Positions 58,293 through 64,000 of a stretch of DNA of 64,000 bases are shown in pieces. The translations under genes and the position numbers were made by a program. The notes beneath the pieces are model-generated. The model made no database searches and was not told the origin of the DNA. It was given only the letters and a program-made list of their open reading frames with translations. The first letter of the stretch is position 1, and the number at the start of each line of letters is the position of its first letter. This stretch comes from Pilaira anomala (taxonomy: Eukaryota > Mucoromycota > Mucoromycetes > Mucorales > Mucoraceae): assembly GCA_025716855.1 (NCBI GenBank), contig JAIXMQ010000011.1, positions 658,787-722,786 of the forward strand, given 5' to 3'.

Positions 58293-59375
58293 CTGTTCAT
58301 GTCTATTCTAATCTCTATTAAAAAAAGACGGCGACGACTACCAATTCAAAGAACTAACACAACGTATCGCACAACAAATATTCCATATCAATGGTAATAT
58401 CAGTAGTATCGAAAGACTCGTTAAATTATTAGGCGGACCTAGAGATACAAGTGAAATAAGAGGAAATTTGTAAATAATAGTAATTGCTTATATATAAAAA
58501 AGAAGCTAGAAGAGTGCCAAGACTTATATATTTATTTAGACACGATGTAACCACTGCAACTCGTGAACTTATTAAAGAATCTACAAAAGATTTGAAATCA
58601 CTTTCTTTACACCAAAGTTTAGATTCAAAGAAAAGTGTAAGTTATAAATAAATAAAAAAAAAAGACGCATGAAATAGTGAATTCAATTATCCCCGACAAC
58701 AGCGTCAGAGAAGGTTAGAGCAACAAAAATTATCAAAGGATTTTCAAAATGTCTTGAATAGTTTTCAAAAGATTCAAAAGGTATCTGCTGCAAAACAACG
58801 AGAATTTGTTGATAAAGCGAAAGCAACAACTGTCATGTTACAATCGCAAGCTGTGTAAGTTTTGATTCTATTTTTTTTTTTTTTTAAAAAAAAAATCAAG
58901 TATAAAAATAATAATAGAAAAATAGTGAGGAAGAACAAGAGAATCAAAGAATACCAGTGATGGAAAATAGCCAACGTCAGGCTCAAATGGATGTATTAGA
59001 TAGTGAAATTGAATATAATGAGTTATTAATTTCAGAAAGAGAAGGCGAGATACAAAATATCGAACAAGGAATTAATGAATTAAACGAAATTTTCCGTGAT
59101 ATGGGTATGCTAGTAAACGAACAAGAGAGTGGAATTCGTAAGTTATATGTATATATATATGTCTATATATTTATATAAAAATTAATTCAATTATATGTAT
59201 AGAGAGTATATATGGAAATATACTCAACATTGCACAAAATACAAGACAAGCTGCTGACGAACTTGTGATTGCAAATCATCATCAAAGAAGTGCAAGAAGA
59301 AACATGTGTTGCTTTCTTCTTATTATCTCTATTGTAGGATGTTTTTTAGCTCTTATTATTGTTATAGCAAAATAA
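58195..59375 (+). CDS. Qa-SNARE (syntaxin, Pep12-like)
   Basis: A target-membrane SNARE for endosomal/vacuolar fusion. About six exons start at 58195 (MSFNDLEQGLGPNSNTN). An Habc-like N-terminal bundle (ELTQRIAQQIFHINGNISSI, ARQQRLEQQ-type helices and LSKDFQNVLNSFQKIQKVSA) precedes the SNARE motif, with REGEIQNIEQGINELNEIFR and GMLVNEQESGIESIYGNI. A single C-terminal anchor (CFLLIISIVGCFLALIIVIA) ends the protein. The domain layout is complete. The Pep12/syntaxin-7 assignment rests on general resemblance, and Vam3 or Tlg2 types are not excluded. Its stop is 13 bp from the ZNF277-like stop. Confidence 0.88.
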
Positions 59376-59388
59376 AAAATGTATTTTA

Positions 59389-61190
59389 TTATTTTGAAAT
59401 AGAAAGGGATTTCTCCATAGCTTCATAGAGATACTTTTTATTGGCTTCATCATCAGATAATGCAGCATTATCTCCTTCTTCTTCTTCATCGTCCTCTTCA
59501 AATCCAGTTAAAAGAGGATCATTCTCATAAGTAGGAATAAGATATTTAGGGTCCTTCCAGAATGATGCATCCAATGGTACAAATTTCTTGATACAATTAC
59601 CCTTATTTAAATGACGTTCCAGAACTTCTTCACTTTCAAAGATTGTCTTACAAGAGAAACAAGATCCAAGAGAGGATTGGTGACGGATGTAGTTGATTAA
59701 TGCAATCACTTGATAAACATCCAAATCTAATAACCTATATTATTAGTAACCTTTCACCTTTTTATTATTATTATTATTAGTTACCATTCTCCTTTCTGTA
59801 CTTTGTCAAATCAAATCCGTGTGCTGATTTCATATGAGCCAATATTTCCTTGGGACTAGGCAATACAGTCGTATCAAATAAACACATGGTAGATTCTTGT
59901 ACATCTTCTTCCCAATCTGCCCATGACCTATATAACAGAATTAATATGACACATTCACTTCTATACAAGATATATACTTACTCGTCACGTTTTTCATCAT
60001 CACTTTCATAATTATCATTCTCAAAACTTTCCCAGTTTTTACCAGGCTCTAAATAATTAATCACATAAAATCTATCATACTGTCTATTTTTGGATGCAAT
60101 CTTGAAATGCTTCTTCTTTCTCATATGTTTACGTAATACGGCAGGACTAGTAAATGTCTTTTCACAATAAAGACATTGAAGACTATATATATATATATAT
60201 ATATATATCATTGTTACTATGGTTATAAGGGTCTAATTTTTTTTTCCATTTTTTACCTTGATAATTTAGCTTCTAATGTGTCAAGGAATTCATTTACATT
60301 CACCAAGTTATCAGGTAATCCAATATTGAAATTATGTTCAGCAAACATGTGTCTAAATAAAATTGCTCGATTTTCACAAACAATTTTACAGAATAAACAT
60401 TTTCTTGGAACTTTAGCGTCTGTTTCACGCTCATGTTGTTGTGTTTCTAATACTTGATTCTAATAACATTTCATCATGTCAAAATAATTTCTTCCTCTTG
60501 TCTTCAAAGAAAACTTACCAATTTTTCACGCTGCATTTCTTCTCTAATCTTTTTATCCAACTCACATTTCTCGGGATCAATGATATACACTTTTTTTTTT
60601 TAAAAAAAAAAACACACACACACACACACAGTATTAACAACAAAATCAACCTATTTTATTTTTGCATAAATCTTACCCTCTTTTTCTTCTGTATCACGCT
60701 GTCCAAATTCAGAAACTGGCTTATCCTTCAACTCTTTTGCCCAACGATGTAAATAAGCATCAAGCGCCATATACATATGATGTAAATTTTTAAATAACAA
60801 CTTGTGTTCTTCTTTTAAATGCTTGACTAAAGAAGTTGTATCTAAAAAAGGAATAGGTGACTCACAGTCGTGAAGTGGACACGAAATAAAAATCGATGTA
60901 TGATAAGGTGGGACGGGTAAGTCAATAGGATCAACTTGTCCATCCTCTTCTTCTTCTTCAGAGTCATCGTCTTCAACCGCATGAAAAGGATTAGTCGTTT
61001 TAGTTTCCTTCGCAACGTGTTTTACTGTAGTTGTTGGTTTGGCCGTACTGGTTGTTGGCTTTGCGACTTGTTTAGGTGTATTTATTTTATGTCTAGACTT
61101 ACGTCTAGCTTTTGAAGCCTGTGCGGGAACTTGTGGAGTAGTAGCATGTTTATTGCTTGTCACTGTATGCCATTCACCGTCGTCTGCCAT
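59389..61190 (-). CDS. ZNF277-like C2H2 zinc-finger protein
   Basis: About seven exons start at 61190 (MADDGEWHTVTSNKHATTPQ). A basic, Thr-rich N-terminus and an acidic run lead to a C2H2-type unit (ISCPLHDCESPIPF then HLKEEHK). Next is CLFCKIVCENRAILFRHMFA then EHNFNIGLPDNLV, which closely fits the ZNF277 signature. LQCLYCEKTFTSPAVLRKHM, ILAHMKSAHGFDLTKY and GSCFSCKTIFESEEVLERHL follow, then an acidic tail. In animals ZNF277 binds ribosomal protein uS5 and PRC1. The fungal role is inferred only. The first intron (60590-60676) ends T11-A11-G, with no pyrimidine tract next to the AG. Confidence 0.88.
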
Positions 61191-61319
61191 TTTTATTTTA
61201 CAAAAAGGAATAAAATAGACACAAAAAGAATAGCATGGAAAAATATTTTTTATTTTATTTTAATTAAACCTCCTACTACTTGTTTCATCGGATTGGCTCT
61301 TTTTGATCCTGTCATTTTT

Positions 61320-61815
61320 TTATTCTGCAACTTTTGCAAGGATTTCAGAATCACGGAATAAAAGGTATTCCTATTATTTATACAATTCAGAGTTCCACCA
61401 TTTTATATATGCATTAAATAAATAAACCTTGTTCTTACCTCATGAGCAATTTTGACAGGTGTTCCGCCATAGGAAGGAAGGATGATTTTATCACCAACTT
61501 GTAATTGAGTTGGGATATGCTTACCATCCTTATTCTGCATCCCTTTACCAACCGCAAGTACGTGTCCTTGGTTAGGTGTTTCTTGTGCTTTTTCTGGAAT
61601 ATAAATACCAGTCGATGTTTTCTGTTCAGAGATATAACGTTAATTCCTAAGAAATATATATATACTTATATTATTTTTACTTGTTCGGGTTTAATACGCT
61701 GAACTAAGACGCGATCCAAAAGTGGAATAATATTCTTGACTTTAGTAGCAACAGACTAGTGAATTATATCTTTAATATCTTTAATGTTTTAACTTGTTAT
61801 TTATTTTTACCATAT
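61320..61815 (-). CDS. HSP10: Mitochondrial chaperonin Hsp10 (Cpn10)
   Basis: The heptameric co-chaperonin that caps Hsp60 in the mitochondrial matrix. The start codon at 61815 stands alone as the coding part of exon 1 (ATG|GTAAAA). The next exon opens SVATKVKNIIPLLDRVLVQR. KTSTGIYIPEKAQETPNQGH contains the mobile loop that docks with Hsp60. VLAVGKGMQNKDGKHIPTQL, VGDKIILPSYGGTPVKIAHE and YLLFRDSEILAKVAE complete a protein of about 103 residues, the normal length. The stop is at 61320-61322. Confidence 0.95.
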
Positions 61816-62614
61816 CGAAAAAAAATAAATTATATGTATGTAAAAGAAAAAAAGAGGAAAATAAAAAAACGAAAAGGTTTTGGAAATCCCCATGAAAAAA
61901 GAGATATGCCAAATTGTCATCCAATGAAAGACGTAGGGTAAGATAAAACATTTATCCGTTCAGTTGTAAAAATAGCTACTATGTATGCTTTCATATAATG
62001 GAACAGAATTTGAGAATTAGTTTTGGAGCAGAAAATTGACTATTCTTTTGAATACAAAAATACCTTTGAACTTGGTTGAGGTCTTTATACACTGTTGATC
62101 ATACAGCTTTTCATTCTGTTAGAAACTAATTCAGGCTCTCTTAGTTATTAGATTATTATTAGTAGATAATTCACTAATTGGGATACAAATACCATTATTA
62201 CAATGATAACCTTTTCAAATAAACACAATCAGCATACCCAGGATACTTATAAAGAGGTTATTATGCGTGTCTTGTATTTACAATGGTCCTATTGCTGGTA
62301 GTGACCACCTTTCAATTTCGACAGTATGTATCGAGCCCTGACCCAATGCAACCAAGTATATGAACTACCTGGTTTTAAAAAAAAAGGGGGGGGGAATACA
62401 CTCTCAAAATGCAATGGACCAAATAGAGACATAGATACCAGTATAGTGTTTAAAATGGATGATTAGATTCGATTGAATGAGAAACAAGATAAAATTAACG
62501 TAAAATAATGAACTAAAAAAAACAATGGACACAGTGTATAATAAATTGACCTATATATACTGATAAAAAAATAGCATGTTGTAACATTTTCATTCTAAAA
62601 TTATAAAAAAAAAA
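61816..62614. other. Divergent intergenic region, no gene seen
   Basis: AT-rich DNA between Hsp10 and the unknown membrane gene. One run of A9G9 lies near 62378-62394. Confidence 0.6.
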
Positions 62615-64000
62615 ATGAACTCAGTAGTCAACGATTATTATGATAGAATTATTTCAAAAATTAAGGAATATGAGACATTTTCAATGTATCAAGATGTACT
62701 TTGTGGTGATGGTTTGGCGTGTTCCTTGTATACTAGCATTTACTTCATTTTCAGATTTATAATAGATGTATTTAATGTAATTATTGATTTTTGGTATCGT
62801 CTCTTTTTGTTTGTTTCTTCTGCTGTTGGCCTAGATGATAACACCACCGATCTTTTGCTATCCGAAACTTCTTTAAATTATAGTACATTTAGCTCTATGT
62901 CAGACAACACATCATTATTTACTGCATATTCCAGCCAAAGCAACCCTTTCATTGATAATCTCACAACTTCATCTGTCAATGCTATCAGAAATCTTAGTAC
63001 ATCTTCTGGCATTGATTTACACATAGAGCCTGAAAGAACTGGTATCGCCGCATATGTTCCTTACGAAACAATGGATAAAATATACAATTTTCTTTTGAAT
63101 TTCCTTTTTCCTCTCAAGCAAAAAGCTTCCTGTAGTATCCCACCTCATCCCAGCAATACCATGAAGAAGATCTTCAATTTTACTAGAAAAGTCATCTGTT
63201 TTACTGACAAAGACCATGGAGTTAAATTTGACTCACATCTCAAATGTGTCAATACCCTTACAAACAAAAGAGATTATAACAGCTTTTCATGTAAGTTTAG
63301 TTATAAATCTGTTTTATTTAAAAGTCCAACTTTTTTCTTTTCTTGAAAAAAAAAAAAAAAAAAAAAAACTAGTTTTTATGGCTGTTTCGATGAGTACGTA
63401 TATTGTTTTATATTTATTGTATAAATTGGGACGTATGTTATTTGGTTTGAGAAAGAATGATCTAGTTACTAGTCAACAACCTGCAACAGTGCCTGTCAAT
63501 AATAAAGTAGTTGCGCAAAACGAGCCCGTGTTACCAACAAGACCTTTACCTGCCAACAATGAAGCTCCTATTGTTCAGGATGAACATGTATCACTAGTAC
63601 AACCTGTATCGGCTAATAGTGAACAAAATGCTAATAGAGAATTGACACCAGCAGCAGCTAATGCCGATGAAAATGTTATTAATGAAAACAGCAATGGTGA
63701 AGACGCTAATGATGAAGATAACAATGATGAAAGTGCTGATAATACAGGTGATGATGATGTTGATGACGCTGATAATGAAAGTACTAGTGATGAAAGTGCT
63801 TATACTGCCTGTACTGGTACTGATGGTTCTGATAATGAAGGTGCTGATAATGAAGGTGTTGATAATGAAGGTGCTGGTAATGAAGGCGCTACTAATGAAG
63901 GTGCTACTAATGAAGGCACTACTAATGAAGGTGCTACTAATGAAGGTGTTACTAATGAAAATACTGACGATGAAAATACTGATAATAAAGGTTCTGATAA
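62615..64000 (+). CDS. Unknown membrane protein with acidic repeat tail (cut by window end)
   Basis: Exon 1 starts MNSVVNDYYDRIISKIKEYE. It has a hydrophobic stretch of about 40 residues (SLYTSIYFIFRFIIDVFNVI, then RLFLFVSSAVG), then Ser/Thr-rich sequence and a basic, aromatic part. An intron (63291-63372, with a long A-run before CTAG) joins to FMAVSMSTYIVLYLLYKLGR, another membrane span. After that comes a long acidic low-complexity tail (NEDANDEDNNDES-like) passing into NEGA/TNEG repeats and running off the window. No family was recognised. Confidence 0.6.
63820..64000 (+). repeat. 15-nt coding minisatellite (xNEGx pentapeptides)
   Basis: About twelve copies of a unit like GGTGCTACTAATGAA are in frame, encoding pentapeptides such as GATNE, GADNE and GTTNE. 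The array continues past the end of the window, so its length is unknown. Confidence 0.85.

Noticed and set aside
1..64000. tRNA genes, rRNA genes, CRISPR arrays, telomeric repeats
   Set aside because: No B-box-like GGTTCRANNCC in a cloverleaf context, no rRNA-like conserved strings, no regularly spaced repeat-spacer array and no TTAGGG-type array was noticed by eye. A covariance-model search was not possible.

Overview
The window is eukaryotic nuclear DNA, almost certainly from a Mucorales-type fungus (Mucoromycota). It is very AT-rich and gene-dense. Genes have many short introns (about 50-100 nt) with GT...AG borders. A/T homopolymer tracts are unusually frequent in introns and intergenic DNA, the longest being T73 at 2158-2230. 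The proteins are conserved fungal housekeeping proteins. No rRNA, tRNA or CRISPR array was recognised. The species was not identified. Gene models were assembled by eye from exon reading frames and splice signals, so outer limits are firmer than internal exon edges.

Layout. 1-8.4 kb: gene-poor, holding one degraded coding fragment and a non-coding block of tandem palindromes (5088-7620) bounded by an inverted repeat. 8.5-18.7 kb: an SLC35C2-like transporter (-), a 172-bp MITE, Vps27 (ESCRT-0, +), an MCT-like MFS transporter (+) whose frame needs a 2-nt microexon, an integrase-like relic, a small KPWE protein resembling the peroxin PEX39 (+), and a small membrane protein (-). 18.7-24.3 kb: mostly non-coding, with one Myb-like gene. 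24.3-35.1 kb: glutathione peroxidase (+), C2-class 3 lipase (DAGL-like, -), RhoGAP (+), ORC2 (-), Smu1 (+). 35.5 kb: a small relative of the palindrome element. 37.2-45.1 kb: a dually acylated small protein (+), SH3-TBC RabGAP (-), Elp5 (-), a second SLC35C2-like transporter (-), Vps26 (-). 46.3-47.7 kb: a SANT-like, Q/P-rich protein (+). 48.2-57.0 kb: an accessory block with broken lineage-specific genes, a 632-bp inverted-repeat element and its second copy, a LINE 3' relic and a FAR1-type zinc-domain protein. 57.0-61.8 kb: RabGGTase beta (Bet2, +), Qa-SNARE (+), ZNF277-like (-), Hsp10 (-). 62.6 kb to the end: a membrane protein with an acidic repeat tail, cut by the window edge.

Several genes act in endosomal and Rab traffic (Vps27, Vps26, Bet2, a Pep12-like SNARE, a TBC RabGAP), but strands and spacing give no sign of co-regulation. 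The most unusual items are the palindrome array with its relative at 35.5 kb, the 2-nt microexon, 3' splice sites abutting long A-runs, the PEX39-like gene, and the repeat-bearing accessory block at 48-57 kb.
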